From positions 5,580,001-5,644,000 of the forward strand of contig NZ_LT907842.1 in the NCBI RefSeq assembly GCF_900215245.1: DNA of 64,000 nt, given 5' to 3'. Position 1 is the first letter of the stretch; each line of letters starts with the position of its first letter. This stretch comes from Pseudomonas fluorescens (GTDB lineage Bacteria; Pseudomonadota; Gammaproteobacteria; Pseudomonadales; Pseudomonadaceae). A program made the translations under genes and the position numbers. Shown one piece after another: positions 27,893 through 36,648 of the stretch. The notes under the pieces were generated by a model. It was given only the letters and a program-made list of their open reading frames with translations. It made no database searches and was not told the DNA's origin.

Positions 27893-29251
27893 TCAGTCCG
27901 CCACAGGCGTGCGCATGGTGACGAACTCTTCCGCCGCCGTAGGATGCACGCCGATGGTTTCGTCGAAATGCTGCTTGGTCGCGCCCGCCTTGAGCGCGAT
28001 CGCCAGCCCCTGAACGATCTCGCCGGCATCCGGCCCGACCATGTGGCAACCCAGGACTTTATCGGTGTCGGCATCGACTACCAGTTTCATCAGGGTTTTT
28101 TCCTGGCAATCGGTCAGCGTCAGCTTCATAGGCCGGAAGCGGCTTTCAAAGACCTGCACCTTGTGGCCGTGCTTCTTCGCGTCTTCTTCGCTCAAGCCGA
28201 CGGTGCCGATGTTCGGCAGGCTGAACACCGCCGTCGGAATCATCGCGTAATCCACCGGGCGGTACTGTTCTGGCTTGAACAAACGACGGGCCACTGCCAT
28301 GCCTTCAGCCAGGGCTACCGGCGTCAATTGCACACGACCAATGACGTCGCCAATGGCCAGGATCGACGGCTCAGCGGTCTGGTAAAGGTCATCCACCGTA
28401 ACAAAGCCACGCTCGTCGAGGGTGACGCCGGTGTTCTCCAGCCCCAGGTTGTCGAGCATTGGGCGGCGACCGGTGGCGTAGAACACGCAATCGGCCTCCA
28501 GCACACGCCCATCTTTCAGGGTTGCCTTGAGGCTGCCGTCTGCTTGCTTGTCGATACGTTCGATATCGGCATTGAATTGCAGGTCCAGGCCGCGCTTGAT
28601 CAACTCTTCCTTCAGGTGCGTACGCACCGAGCCATCAAAACCGCGCAGGAACAAATCGCCGCGATACAGTAGCGTCGTCTGTGCGCCCAAGCCGTGGAAA
28701 ATACCCGCGAACTCAACCGCGATGTAACCACCGCCAACGACCAGCACGCGCCTGGGCAGTTCTTTCAGAAAGAACGCCTCATTGGAGCCAATGGCGTGCT
28801 CACGGCCCGGGATCTCCGGGATCTGCGGCCAACCACCGGTAGCGATCAAAATGTGCTTGGCGGTGTAACGCTCGCCATTGATTTCCACCTGGTGCGGGTC
28901 AACCAGCCGCGCATGCCCTTCATGCAGGGTCACGCCACTGTTAACCAGCAGGTTGCGGTAGATACCATTAAGGCGATTGATTTCACGGTCCTTGTTGGCG
29001 ATCAAGGTCGCCCAATCAAAGTTCGCTGCGCCCAGGGACCAGCCAAAACCGCTGGCCTGCTCAAAGTCTTCGGCGAAATGCGCACCGTACACCAACAGCT
29101 TCTTCGGCACGCAGCCGACGTTAACGCACGTACCGCCCAGGTAGCGGCTTTCCGCCACAGCCACCTTGGCGCCAAACCCTGCGGCAAAGCGCGCCGCGCG
29201 AACACCGCCGGAACCGGCGCCAATTACATACAGATCAAAATCGTAGGCCAT
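27893..29251 (-). CDS. gor: Glutathione-disulfide reductase
   Basis: A 452-residue NADPH-dependent flavoenzyme that regenerates reduced glutathione. The FAD-binding [11 protein letters not shown] motif, the redox-active pair Cys42/Cys47 in [13 protein letters not shown], the NADPH-binding [14 protein letters not shown] and the C-terminal HPTAAEEFV with the catalytic His are all present. It is convergent with, and directly adjoining, the KfrA-like gene. It is 106 bp downstream of galU behind a terminator. Confidence 0.97.
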   Translation of the reverse strand: MAYDFDLYVIGAGSGGVRAARFAAGFGAKVAVAESRYLGGTCVNVGCVPKKLLVYGAHFAEDFEQASGFGWSLGAANFDWATLIANKDREINRLNGIYRNLLVNSGVTLHEGHARLVDPHQVEINGERYTAKHILIATGGWPQIPEIPGREHAIGSNEAFFLKELPRRVLVVGGGYIAVEFAGIFHGLGAQTTLLYRGDLFLRGFDGSVRTHLKEELIKRGLDLQFNADIERIDKQADGSLKATLKDGRVLEADCVFYATGRRPMLDNLGLENTGVTLDERGFVTVDDLYQTAEPSILAIGDVIGRVQLTPVALAEGMAVARRLFKPEQYRPVDYAMIPTAVFSLPNIGTVGLSEEDAKKHGHKVQVFESRFRPMKLTLTDCQEKTLMKLVVDADTDKVLGCHMVGPDAGEIVQGLAIALKAGATKQHFDETIGVHPTAAEEFVTMRTPVAD

Positions 29252-29304
29252 TTCACTCTCCTCGGCAGGGCATCAGCATACCGATTTAGATGGGGCTGAA
29301 AAAC

Positions 29305-29329
29305 GAAAAAGCCACCCTAAGGTGGCTTT
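29305..29329 (-). terminator. Terminator after galU
   Basis: AAAGCCACC and GGTGGCTTT pair around a CTAA loop; on the minus strand a T-rich tract follows. Confidence 0.85.
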
Positions 29330-29357
29330 CTCTTAAAACAGGTCAGGCAACCGTGAA

Positions 29358-30197
29358 TCAGTAAGCCTTGCCAGTTTTGTAGAAGTGCTCATAGCAGAAG
29401 TTGGTCGCCTCGATGTAGCCTTCAGCGCCACCGCAGTCGAAACGACGGCCTTTGAACTTGTAGGCAATCACGCAGCCGTCTTTGGCTTGCTTCAACAGAG
29501 CGTCAGTGATCTGGATCTCGCCGCCCTTGCCTGGCTCGGTTTCTTCGATCAATTTGAAGATGTCCGGGGTCAGGATGTAACGGCCAATGATAGCCAGGTT
29601 CGAAGGTGCATCTTCCGGCGCTGGCTTTTCAACCATGTCACGTACGCGAATCAGGCCATCACCAATGTCGTCGCCAGCGATTACGCCGTACTTGTTGGTT
29701 TCCAGAGGATCGACCTCTTGAACTGCAACGATGGTGCAGCGGTATTTCTGGTACAGCTTGACCATCTGGGTCAGTACGCCGTCGCCTTCCAGATTGACGC
29801 ACAGGTCATCCGCCAGTACCACAGCGAACGGTTCGTCACCGATCAGTGGGCGGCCGGTCAGGATCGCGTGGCCGAGGCCTTTCATCTGGGTTTGACGGGT
29901 GTACGAGAACGAGCACTCGTCGAGCAATTTACGGATACCGACCAGGTATTTTTCCTTGTCGGTGCCCTTGATCTGGTTTTCCAGCTCATAGCTGATGTCG
30001 AAGTGGTCTTCCAGCGCGCGCTTACCACGGCCGGTAACGATGGAAATTTCGTTCAGACCGGCATCCAGTGCCTCTTCGACGCCGTACTGAATCAGTGGCT
30101 TGTTCACCACCGGCAGCATCTCTTTAGGCATGGCTTTGGTCGCTGGCAAGAAGCGAGTGCCGTAACCGGCTGCTGGGAACAAGCATTTCTTGATCAT
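29358..30197 (-). CDS. galU: UTP-glucose-1-phosphate uridylyltransferase
   Basis: A 279-residue nucleotidyltransferase making UDP-glucose for lipopolysaccharide and exopolysaccharide synthesis. The signature AAGYGTRFLPATKAMPKEML opens the protein, and VLADDLCVN and GTGRGKRALEDHFD-type segments follow in the normal order. Length is standard. It appears to be a single-gene unit. Confidence 0.97.
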   Translation of the reverse strand: MIKKCLFPAAGYGTRFLPATKAMPKEMLPVVNKPLIQYGVEEALDAGLNEISIVTGRGKRALEDHFDISYELENQIKGTDKEKYLVGIRKLLDECSFSYTRQTQMKGLGHAILTGRPLIGDEPFAVVLADDLCVNLEGDGVLTQMVKLYQKYRCTIVAVQEVDPLETNKYGVIAGDDIGDGLIRVRDMVEKPAPEDAPSNLAIIGRYILTPDIFKLIEETEPGKGGEIQITDALLKQAKDGCVIAYKFKGRRFDCGGAEGYIEATNFCYEHFYKTGKAY

Positions 30198-30503
30198 ATG
30201 AGTCCTTACAAAGGGCTGTGCGTACGGAATTCGGCGCAGTCTAATGAGGCCGCAGTCACCTTACAATGGGTCCTGCTGGCGTTGCGATGTCAACATAGAG
30301 AAAAAATGTGCGCGTAAGTTCCGCTGATCCTACAAGGGCGTTACCAACGGCACGACAAACCACGCCTTGACCCCTTTGATTAAGAGGGCTGTCAATGTTT
30401 TAGCACGCTTTTCGACGCAAGGCACTGACCTGCAACAACTTGCCCGCTCCCAGCGCGTTTGGCGCTATGATTACGCACTTGAACCACACCACGAGATTGA
30501 TAG
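30198..30503. other. Intergenic region between galU and a small ORF
   Basis: About 306 bp holding the divergent promoters of galU and the 61-residue ORF. On the minus strand TTGACA (near 30288) could be a -35 box for galU. I see no gene, RNA or repeat here. Confidence 0.5.
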
Positions 30504-30689
30504 ATGTCAGAACCCAAAGGCGTAAACGGCTACCTGATCACAAAGCGAGCGGACGGCTGGCACCTGATCAACTTCCACGGTGACAGCGTCGCCGGGGCAT
30601 TTGCGACCGAAAGCCAGGCTGTTGCAGTCGCCGAGGTGTTCGTGGATGAAGCTGGCCACGCGTCGAGCAAAAGACCCAAGGGCAAGTAA
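30504..30689 (+). CDS. Small conserved hypothetical protein, DUF2188-like
   Basis: A 61-residue protein. The pattern W-H-L-I-N ... G..A.A..ATESQAVAVAEVFVDEAG resembles the short DUF2188 fold, in which a beta-hairpin precedes one helix. The C-terminus is basic (SKRPKGK). Followed at 18 bp by a strong terminator, which supports a genuine transcription unit. Confidence 0.7.
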   Translation: MSEPKGVNGYLITKRADGWHLINFHGDSVAGAFATESQAVAVAEVFVDEAGHASSKRPKGK

Positions 30690-30706
30690 GCCTGCAGGCC
30701 CTTTGC

Positions 30707-30734
30707 AAAAAGCCCCGATGATCGGGGCTTTTTT
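30707..30734 (+). terminator. Terminator after the 61-aa gene
   Basis: AAAGCCCCGAT/ATCGGGGCTTT perfect stem with six T. Confidence 0.92.
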
Positions 30735-30764
30735 GTGATTGGCTGTACCTAGGTGGCAGTTCGC

Positions 30765-30770
30765 TATAAT
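30765..30770 (+). promoter_or_regulatory. Candidate -10 box for the small lipoprotein gene
   Basis: A perfect TATAAT lies 63 bp before the start codon; the -35 region (about 30742-30747) is weak. Confidence 0.45.
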
Positions 30771-30832
30771 CTTGCGCAAACGCCCCACGACAGTGTCAGC
30801 GCCCCTCCAACACCCTCGACGACGATTCCACT

Positions 30833-31117
30833 ATGAACAAGATTCTGGCACTGCCTGCACTACTGGCGCTGATGGCCGGCTGCACCACCACTTCCGATAC
30901 TTACCTGAAAAATGGCGAGCAAGGCCTGACCATCGACTGCTCGGGCGAGGCCAACTCGTGGGCCAGTTGCTACGAAAAAGCCGATGCTTCCTGCGCCGGC
31001 ACCGGCTACCGCATCGTCGGCACCGAAGGCACGCCTGCGTTGAAGGAAAGCGACAAGACCCTTGGCAAAGACGTGGGTAACTTCAAGAGCCGCAGCGTGG
31101 TTGTCGTTTGCAAGTAA
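30833..31117 (+). CDS. Small lipoprotein, 94 aa
   Basis: The signal peptide (ALPALLALMAGC) ends in a lipobox with Cys17 as the lipidated residue. The mature protein of about 78 residues has four more cysteines (IDCSG, ASCYEK, ASCAG, VVCK), probably two periplasmic disulfides. The family is not known to me by name. Residue 18 is Thr, so outer-membrane sorting is expected. It is convergent with the next gene. Confidence 0.82.
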   Translation: MNKILALPALLALMAGCTTTSDTYLKNGEQGLTIDCSGEANSWASCYEKADASCAGTGYRIVGTEGTPALKESDKTLGKDVGNFKSRSVVVVCK

Positions 31118-31126
31118 GCCTGAGGG

Positions 31127-31357
31127 CTACAGGTGAATTTCTGCGAACTTGATGCCAAGGCCGCGCAGGATTTCTATCAGGTCATCCAGGCGCGCAAATG
31201 ATTCGACTTCATCGTGCTCATCCACCAAGAAATAACTACGACCGCCGCTTTTCTTGAAGAACACGATCCACTCGCCCAGGTCGGCAGGATTCTGGATGAC
31301 ATGGGTGGCCGAGATTTCGCCCTCGGCATGGCGGGCTGTGACGTGTTCACGTTTCAT
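31127..31357 (-). CDS. Small conserved hypothetical protein, 76 aa
   Basis: I do not recognise the family. The protein is acidic and soluble, with a beta-rich middle (GEWIVFFKKSGGRSYFLVDE) and a C-terminal helix (LDDLIEILRGLG). I chose the ATG at 31357 over a TTG seven codons upstream, since GGAA is suitably placed before it. It is convergent with the lipoprotein gene, 9 bp apart. Confidence 0.65.
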   Translation of the reverse strand: MKREHVTARHAEGEISATHVIQNPADLGEWIVFFKKSGGRSYFLVDEHDEVESFARLDDLIEILRGLGIKFAEIHL

Positions 31358-31495
31358 GACGATTTCCAGAAAAGACAAATGCCGCGCATTCTCAAGGCTT
31401 GCGCGGTATTTTTTTGGATTGGATAACCAACAGTTTAACGGATCTGCAAACCCCAGGGTAATGATCCTTTGTCGACGACACCTGACATCAACGCC

Positions 31496-31536
31496 AAAAA
31501 AAACCTGATGCCACTATCGCAGCGTCAGGCTTTTTT
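31496..31536 (-). terminator. Terminator after the 116-aa lipoprotein gene
   Basis: CCTGATGC and GCGTCAGG pair; A and T tracts on both sides allow function on the minus strand and perhaps both. Confidence 0.7.
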
Positions 31537-31568
31537 ATCGGATTCAACGGCGTGGGTGAGCCTGAGGC

Positions 31569-31919
31569 TCAGCCGGAAATACACGCCTCAGCGGCTTTCT
31601 TGATATCACCCGGGCGGATCGGGACATTGGACATGCTCTCGTAGAGCTTGATGCTGCTGCCGCTGGAGCGATCTTCAATCTCGAAGATTGCCGAAGGGTC
31701 GGCCGAGAATTTCTGCGGCACAATCACCTGTATACCATCCTTATGGGGCTCGATCTGCGGCGGGCGACGGGTGTCGGCCAGCTTGCGCACCACACAGGCG
31801 GCATATTCCGGCGGTTTTTTCCCGGAAATCACCACCAACGTTGGCGGGGTCTGCTTGATATCTGCAACCGAAGCACATCCACCTATCGCCAAGGCCAGAA
31901 CCAACACACTCCACTTCAT
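31569..31919 (-). CDS. Lipoprotein, 116 aa
   Basis: Signal peptide MKWSVLVLALAIGGC with lipobox Cys15. The mature protein has a segment PEYAACVVRKLAD followed by FEIEDRSSGSSIKLYES, resembling small envelope lipoproteins of Pseudomonas with no assigned role. The ATG at 31919 is preferred over an upstream start 19 codons earlier, which would break the signal peptide. It is monocistronic, with a terminator downstream. Confidence 0.82.
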   Translation of the reverse strand: MKWSVLVLALAIGGCASVADIKQTPPTLVVISGKKPPEYAACVVRKLADTRRPPQIEPHKDGIQVIVPQKFSADPSAIFEIEDRSSGSSIKLYESMSNVPIRPGDIKKAAEACISG

Positions 31920-32131
31920 ACTAAAACCTCCGATAAAGACCCTACGACAGCTTAGAGAGTAAATTTCTCCCGCCAATGTAGGATTTATCTCTGAAAACTC
32001 GGTAAATAACTGTTTTAAATTGTCGAAGTCGTCGACGACGACCCGATAATAAACGCGCTGGGGCTGATAAACTCTATCTTAACCTACGTATCATTCTGAT
32101 TTTTCAGAAAAAGCCCTTCTGGAGACACCCC

Positions 32132-32434
32132 ATGAAATTCATCCACCAGCGCGAGCACCTCAACGAGGGCGACATCGTTGTCATCGAATGCTCGCAGACC
32201 TGCAATATTCGCCTGATGAGCGATGCCAATTTTCGCAGCTTCAAGAACGGCGGCCGCCACACCTACCACGGCGGTGCGTTCGACAAATTCCCGGCGAAAA
32301 TTACCGCGCCCAGCACCGGTTTCTGGAACATCACCCTGGACGTGGTAACACGTCGCGCCATCAGCGTTACCCGTAAACCCGCGTTGTCCCACAAGATCCG
32401 CATCGTTCGTCGCACCAGCACCAAACTGAGCTGA
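32132..32434 (+). CDS. DUF1883 protein
   Basis: A 100-residue protein with the DUF1883 pattern (FIHQREHLNEGDIVVIECS, NIRLMSDANF, YHGGAF, GFWNITLDV). Members are small beta-sandwich proteins of unknown function, sometimes fused to TIR domains. CTGGAGACACCCC supplies the ribosome site. It is the first of four closely spaced genes (DUF1883, a 55-codon ORF, alkB, ada), so it may share regulation with DNA alkylation repair. Confidence 0.85.
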   Translation: MKFIHQREHLNEGDIVVIECSQTCNIRLMSDANFRSFKNGGRHTYHGGAFDKFPAKITAPSTGFWNITLDVVTRRAISVTRKPALSHKIRIVRRTSTKLS

Positions 32435-32460
32435 GCCGAACCCTCGACAGGAAACAAGCT

Positions 32461-32628
32461 GTGACCACCACGACCAAATACGTCATCAAGTACAAGCTCA
32501 ACGGCGAACGTCGCTTTGAGTTCGCGCAATTGCACACCAACAGTGTCGAAGAGGCCAAGCAAGCCCTGGCGAAAATCCACGATGCCAGTGACGAAATCAC
32601 TGACATCAACGTGAGTAAGGCGCTGTAA
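32461..32628 (+). CDS. Small GTG-started ORF between DUF1883 and alkB, 55 aa
   Basis: A 55-codon frame beginning with GTG, with AGGA 8 bp upstream, and ending 3 bp before the alkB start. The product begins VTTTTKYVIKYKLNGERRF and ends SDEITDINVSKAL, a mixed beta-alpha pattern with natural codon use. Tight spacing on both sides (26 bp and 3 bp) argues for a real operon member. Function unknown. Confidence 0.72.
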   Translation: MTTTTKYVIKYKLNGERRFEFAQLHTNSVEEAKQALAKIHDASDEITDINVSKAL

Positions 32629-32631
32629 GCC

Positions 32632-33297
32632 ATGCCTGGGCCGACTGCCGACCTGTTCGCCGAGGATGCGTTGCAGCAACCTGCGCGGCGCGAACAGATT
32701 GGCGAAGAGTCCTACGTACTGAGGGGCTATGCCCTGCCCTGGATTGAGCGCCTGCTGCCTGAGCTTCGCCAGGTGCTGGCCCAAGCGCCGTTTCGGAAAA
32801 TGGTCACGCCCGGCGGCTTTACCATGTCAGCGGCGCTGAGCAGTTGCGGCGCACTGGGCTGGACCACCGACACGTCCGGCTATCGCTACAGCCCCCTCGA
32901 CCCGCGCAGCCAACACCCCTGGCCAGCCATGCCCAGCGCGCTGCGCCAACTCGCCACACGTGCGGCAGCCGAGGCCGGCTTCAGCGCGTTTTCCCCGGAT
33001 GCCTGCCTGATCAACCGCTATGTGCCTGGGGCCAAGATGTCCCTGCATCAGGATAAAAACGAGCGCAACTACGACGCCCCGGTGGTTTCTGTGTCGCTGG
33101 GCCTGCCGGCGATTTTCCTGTTCGGCGGCGCTGAGCGCAGCAGCAAGCCCCAGAAGATCGCCTTGTTCCACGGTGATATCGTGGTCTGGGGCGGCGTTGA
33201 TCGCTTGCGTTTTCATGGGGTGATGCCGATCAAGGACGGCGTGCACCCGATCATGGGCCCACAACGCATCAACCTGACCTTTCGTACCGCCGGCTGA
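32632..33297 (+). CDS. alkB: Alpha-ketoglutarate-dependent DNA dealkylase AlkB
   Basis: A 221-residue Fe(II)/2-oxoglutarate dioxygenase that removes methyl groups from 1-methyladenine and 3-methylcytosine. The iron ligands His139 and Asp141 (LHQDKNE) and His195 (RFHGV), and the 2-oxoglutarate-binding Arg212 (RINLTFR), are present. The substrate-stacking Trp77 region (GALGWTTD) is conserved. It is 66 bp before ada, as expected of an adaptive-response locus. Confidence 0.95.
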   Translation: MPGPTADLFAEDALQQPARREQIGEESYVLRGYALPWIERLLPELRQVLAQAPFRKMVTPGGFTMSAALSSCGALGWTTDTSGYRYSPLDPRSQHPWPAMPSALRQLATRAAAEAGFSAFSPDACLINRYVPGAKMSLHQDKNERNYDAPVVSVSLGLPAIFLFGGAERSSKPQKIALFHGDIVVWGGVDRLRFHGVMPIKDGVHPIMGPQRINLTFRTAG

Positions 33298-33372
33298 TTT
33301 GACCGCAAGCTTCGGAGTGCCGAGTATCCCCGCAGCGGCTAATCTGCCCGTGATCCGTCAAGAGTGCAGGCC

Positions 33373-34416
33373 ATGAACAACGAACATGACCCACGCTGGG
33401 CCGCCATCATCGCCCGCGATGCCAAGGCAGACACGCTGTTTGTCTACGGCGTAAAAACCACAGGCGTGTATTGCCGCCCCAGCAGCGCCTCGCGTTTGCC
33501 ACGCCCGCAAAACATCGAATTCTTCGACACCCCCGAGCAAGCCGAGGCTGCCGGTTATCGCCCGAGCAAGCGCGCCGCCGGTGACCAGACCCAACTGGCT
33601 GCGCACCATGCGCACTTGGTGGCGACGGCGTGCCGGTACATAGAACAGGCCGAAACGCCGCCCAGCCTGGATGAAGTCGCCCGTCTGGCCGGGCTGAGCG
33701 CCTTTCATTTCCACCGCGTATTCAAAGCCATCACCGGCCTCACCCCCAAGGGATACGCCAGCGCCCTGCGCGCGCGCAAAATACGCGACGGCCTCTTGAA
33801 CGAGCACTCGGTCACTGACGCGCTGTATGACGCAGGCTTCAACTCCAACAGCCGCTTCTACGAGTCCGCCGATCAATTACTGGGCATGACGCCGACGGAC
33901 TACCGGGCCGGCGGCACTAACAGTGAGATTCGCTTTGCCGTCGGACAATGTTCACTGGGCGCGATTCTGGTGGCACAGAGCCAACGCGGCGTGTGTGCGA
34001 TTTTGCTGGGGGATGACCCGGACAAACTGGTGCGAGACCTGCAGGATCAATTTGCGCAGGCACAATTGGTGGGCGCGGACCGCCACTTCGAACAGCTGAT
34101 TGCCCAGGTCGTGGGCTTTATCGAAGCGCCTGCGCTGGGGTTGGATTTGCCGCTGGACTTACGCGGTACCGCCTTTCAGGAGCGAGTATGGCGGGCGCTG
34201 CGCGATATTCCGCTGGGCAGCACCGCCAGTTATGCGCAGATTGCCGAGCGTATCGGCGCCCCCAAATCCTTTCGCGCCGTGGCCCAGGCCTGTGGCGCCA
34301 ACTGCCTGGCGGTGGCGATCCCCTGCCATCGCGTGGTGCGCAGCGACGGCGAGTTGTCGGGCTACCGCTGGGGCGTAGAACGCAAGCGGCAGCTGCTGGA
34401 GCGCGAACGCCAGTAA
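33373..34416 (+). CDS. ada: Ada-type methyltransferase/regulator with degenerate N-terminal zinc site
   Basis: A 347-residue Ada protein: N-Ada domain (1-75), AraC helix-turn-helix (80-180) and O6-alkylguanine methyltransferase (190-347). The C-terminal acceptor Cys318 (AIPCHRVVR) and the LSGYRWG motif are intact, so base repair should work. The N-terminal site is not: E. coli Ada uses Cys38, 42, 69 and 72 for zinc and phosphotriester sensing. Here only the first remains (Cys34 in VYCRPSS); the others are Ser38, Ser65 and Ala68. Zinc binding and methyl-phosphotriester sensing are probably lost. Start taken at ATG 33373; a GTG three codons upstream is possible. Confidence 0.92.
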   Translation: MNNEHDPRWAAIIARDAKADTLFVYGVKTTGVYCRPSSASRLPRPQNIEFFDTPEQAEAAGYRPSKRAAGDQTQLAAHHAHLVATACRYIEQAETPPSLDEVARLAGLSAFHFHRVFKAITGLTPKGYASALRARKIRDGLLNEHSVTDALYDAGFNSNSRFYESADQLLGMTPTDYRAGGTNSEIRFAVGQCSLGAILVAQSQRGVCAILLGDDPDKLVRDLQDQFAQAQLVGADRHFEQLIAQVVGFIEAPALGLDLPLDLRGTAFQERVWRALRDIPLGSTASYAQIAERIGAPKSFRAVAQACGANCLAVAIPCHRVVRSDGELSGYRWGVERKRQLLERERQ

Positions 34417-34420
34417 TGGC

Positions 34421-34882
34421 CTAGCGGATGCCGATATAAATTCGCGCCACTTCGTCTGCCTGATAGACCTCGAAGTCAGTGACAAACGCCCGCGACTCGA
34501 CACCCGGTTTTTCGAAATAAGCCCAGACCTGTTGCCAGGTGGCAATGATTGCGTCCGGCATTGGCCCGCGCGCCTCAAACACCAAATACCGGCCCGGCTC
34601 GATCACCAGGCTTTCAAAGCCTTGCGCCGCTGCGGTGGAGGCAACACCCGCCATCACATCAAAAAAACCACTCGCATCCGACTCATAGCCGCTGTACACC
34701 CCGTACACCGGCGAGTCGGGGTGCTTGCCCGGAATTGCCTGGTAAAGCCCCTGCTCAAAAAACCGTTGCCACAGCGGGCCGATTTTCGCGCTCGCGGGCA
34801 GCATTTCATCGGCATTGCGGGTCCGCACTTGCAAGCCCGAGACCCTGGTTGCTGCCACGACCTGTTCCTTGATTGCTGGCAA
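34421..34882 (-). CDS. GyrI-like/AraC effector-binding domain protein
   Basis: A 153-residue stand-alone small-molecule-binding domain (SOUL/GyrI fold): the strands VVAATRVSGLQVRT, VYGVYSGYESDASGFFDVMAG and LVIEPGRYLVFEARGPM, then WQQVWAYFE, follow the family order. It lacks a DNA-binding part. It could bind hydrophobic compounds or inhibit an enzyme. It is convergent with ada (4 bp apart) and 12 bp downstream of the CGNR-protein gene, so those two likely form an operon. Confidence 0.82.
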   Translation of the reverse strand: MPAIKEQVVAATRVSGLQVRTRNADEMLPASAKIGPLWQRFFEQGLYQAIPGKHPDSPVYGVYSGYESDASGFFDVMAGVASTAAAQGFESLVIEPGRYLVFEARGPMPDAIIATWQQVWAYFEKPGVESRAFVTDFEVYQADEVARIYIGIR

Positions 34883-34894
34883 AGCCCTCTCCTT

Positions 34895-35488
34895 TCAACG
34901 CTGCAATTGACGTTTACGGAATTCGGCGACTTTATGCCGGTTACCGCACAAGGCCATGCTGCACCAGCGACGCTTATGGGCCTTGGTCCGATCATAAAAC
35001 CACAGCACGCATTCCGGATGCTCGCACCGCCGGATCAAATTGAAATCGCCGGCCACCAATAAATTAGCTGCAGCTTCGGCAATCGGCGACAAAAATTGCT
35101 CTGCCGTCTGCGATTTGCGTTGACGCTCCAACAGCGGCGCCCCGGACGCCGGCCAGACCAGCTGTGGATGGCTGACTGCCTTGCGCAAAAAACTGTTGAG
35201 CGCCGTGGGATTGCCGACCTGACCGAGCTTGCGCGTCGCGACGAGGTCACGGACCACCTCGCGCAACTCACGTGCGGCGGCGAGCAAGGCGCCCTCTTCA
35301 AACGCAGGCATGGCCGCTGGCTGAACCCACTCCAAACGCACTAACCAACGCTGGACGTCAGCGTCGGTCTGCCAGAAATCCCACGGCATGCCATCGATAT
35401 TCGCCAGGGTATTGAGCATGTCCAACACCGGGTCATCGGCAAGCACATAGGGTTCCAAGGGTGCCGCTGGGGGCGTAGGGATGGCCAT
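34895..35488 (-). CDS. ABATE/CGNR zinc-finger protein
   Basis: A 197-residue protein with an N-terminal ABATE domain (ADDPVLDMLNTL...) and a C-terminal CGNR zinc finger: Cys in RRCEHPECVLWFYD and RRWCSMALCGNRHKVAEFR supply the four ligands. Such proteins are presumed transcription regulators, often of stress-related genes. It is divergent from an alpha/beta hydrolase gene 172 bp away, a probable target, and appears to lead an operon with the effector-binding protein. Confidence 0.88.
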   Translation of the reverse strand: MAIPTPPAAPLEPYVLADDPVLDMLNTLANIDGMPWDFWQTDADVQRWLVRLEWVQPAAMPAFEEGALLAAARELREVVRDLVATRKLGQVGNPTALNSFLRKAVSHPQLVWPASGAPLLERQRKSQTAEQFLSPIAEAAANLLVAGDFNLIRRCEHPECVLWFYDRTKAHKRRWCSMALCGNRHKVAEFRKRQLQR

Positions 35489-35660
35489 GATTCGTCCTCG
35501 TGTTCATCGCGCAATCGTAACCACTATTTTTGCGCATGGGTAGTTACATTCGACAAACAGCTAACCTGAAATATTAATTTGACAGGTTACATAATTCAGC
35601 GCAGCGTTTAAATGGTAACCCGTAATAACCACTAAACAAGTTACCTAAGGTATGCCTGCC

Positions 35661-36539
35661 ATGTCGATCCAAGCCCCTGTCGTTCGCTACCATCACGTCG
35701 ATGCCGATGGTGTGCGCATGTTCTACCGTGAAGCCGGCGACCCGGCCGCACCGGTGATATTGCTGCTGCACGGCTTTCCCAGCTCCTCGCACATGTACCG
35801 CGACCTGATCCCGCTGCTCGCCACACGCTTCAGGGTTATCGCGCCCGACTTGCCGGGCTTCGGCTTCAACGAAATACCTGCCGAGCGCGCTTACCACTAC
35901 AGCTTCGATAACCTGGCGGTGACTGTCGGGCATTTCGTCGATGCGCTGAAGCTGTCCCGCTACGCGCTGTACGTGTTCGATTACGGCGCACCGGTAGGCC
36001 TGCGGCTGGCCGTGGCGCACCCAGAACGGGTCAGTGCGCTGATCTCGCAAAACGGCAACGCTTACCTGGAAGGCTTGGGCGATGCCTGGGCACCGATCCG
36101 CGCCTATTGGGCCGAGCCGAGCCAGGCCAACCGAGACGTGATCCGCACAGCGGTGATCAGCCTGGACGGCACGCGCTACCAGTACTTGCACGGCGTGAGT
36201 GAACCGCAACGGGTTGCGCCCGAGTCCTACATGCTGGATGCGCTGTTGATGCAGCGCCCCGGCAATGCCGAGATTCAGCTGGACCTGTTCCTCGATTACC
36301 GCAACAACCTCACGCTCTATCCGGCGTTCCAAGCGTTCTTCAAAGCCAGCCAGGTGCCCACCCTGGTGATCTGGGGCCAGCACGATCCGTTCTTCATCCC
36401 GCCCGGCGCCCATGCCTACAAAAGGGATAACGCGAATGCCGTGGTCGAGCTGCTCGACACCGGCCACTTCGCCCTGGAAACCCACGCAGTGCTTATCGCT
36501 GAGCGCATTCATGCGGTGCTGGGCGAGGCGATTGACTGA
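35661..36539 (+). CDS. Alpha/beta hydrolase with Asp nucleophile (epoxide hydrolase or dehalogenase-like)
   Basis: A 292-residue enzyme. The oxyanion motif HGFPSSSHMYRDL (about residue 37) is typical, but the nucleophile elbow reads YVFDYGAPVG with Asp107, where lipases have Ser. Asp242 (GQHDPFF) and His269 (TGHFALETH) complete a triad. An Asp nucleophile is found in epoxide hydrolases and haloalkane/fluoroacetate dehalogenases. AAGG is 10 bp before the chosen ATG; a second ATG lies 9 bp upstream. It is divergent from the CGNR regulator, which may control it. Confidence 0.85.
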   Translation: MSIQAPVVRYHHVDADGVRMFYREAGDPAAPVILLLHGFPSSSHMYRDLIPLLATRFRVIAPDLPGFGFNEIPAERAYHYSFDNLAVTVGHFVDALKLSRYALYVFDYGAPVGLRLAVAHPERVSALISQNGNAYLEGLGDAWAPIRAYWAEPSQANRDVIRTAVISLDGTRYQYLHGVSEPQRVAPESYMLDALLMQRPGNAEIQLDLFLDYRNNLTLYPAFQAFFKASQVPTLVIWGQHDPFFIPPGAHAYKRDNANAVVELLDTGHFALETHAVLIAERIHAVLGEAID

Positions 36540-36648
36540 AGTCGCTACACGAAATCTCGGCTTCGTCCAGTGAATAAAACAGACTGGCCGGGTGCCAAGG
36601 GCCCTGCTAAAACAGCGAAAAGACCGACGACTGCTGGAGACGCATCCC

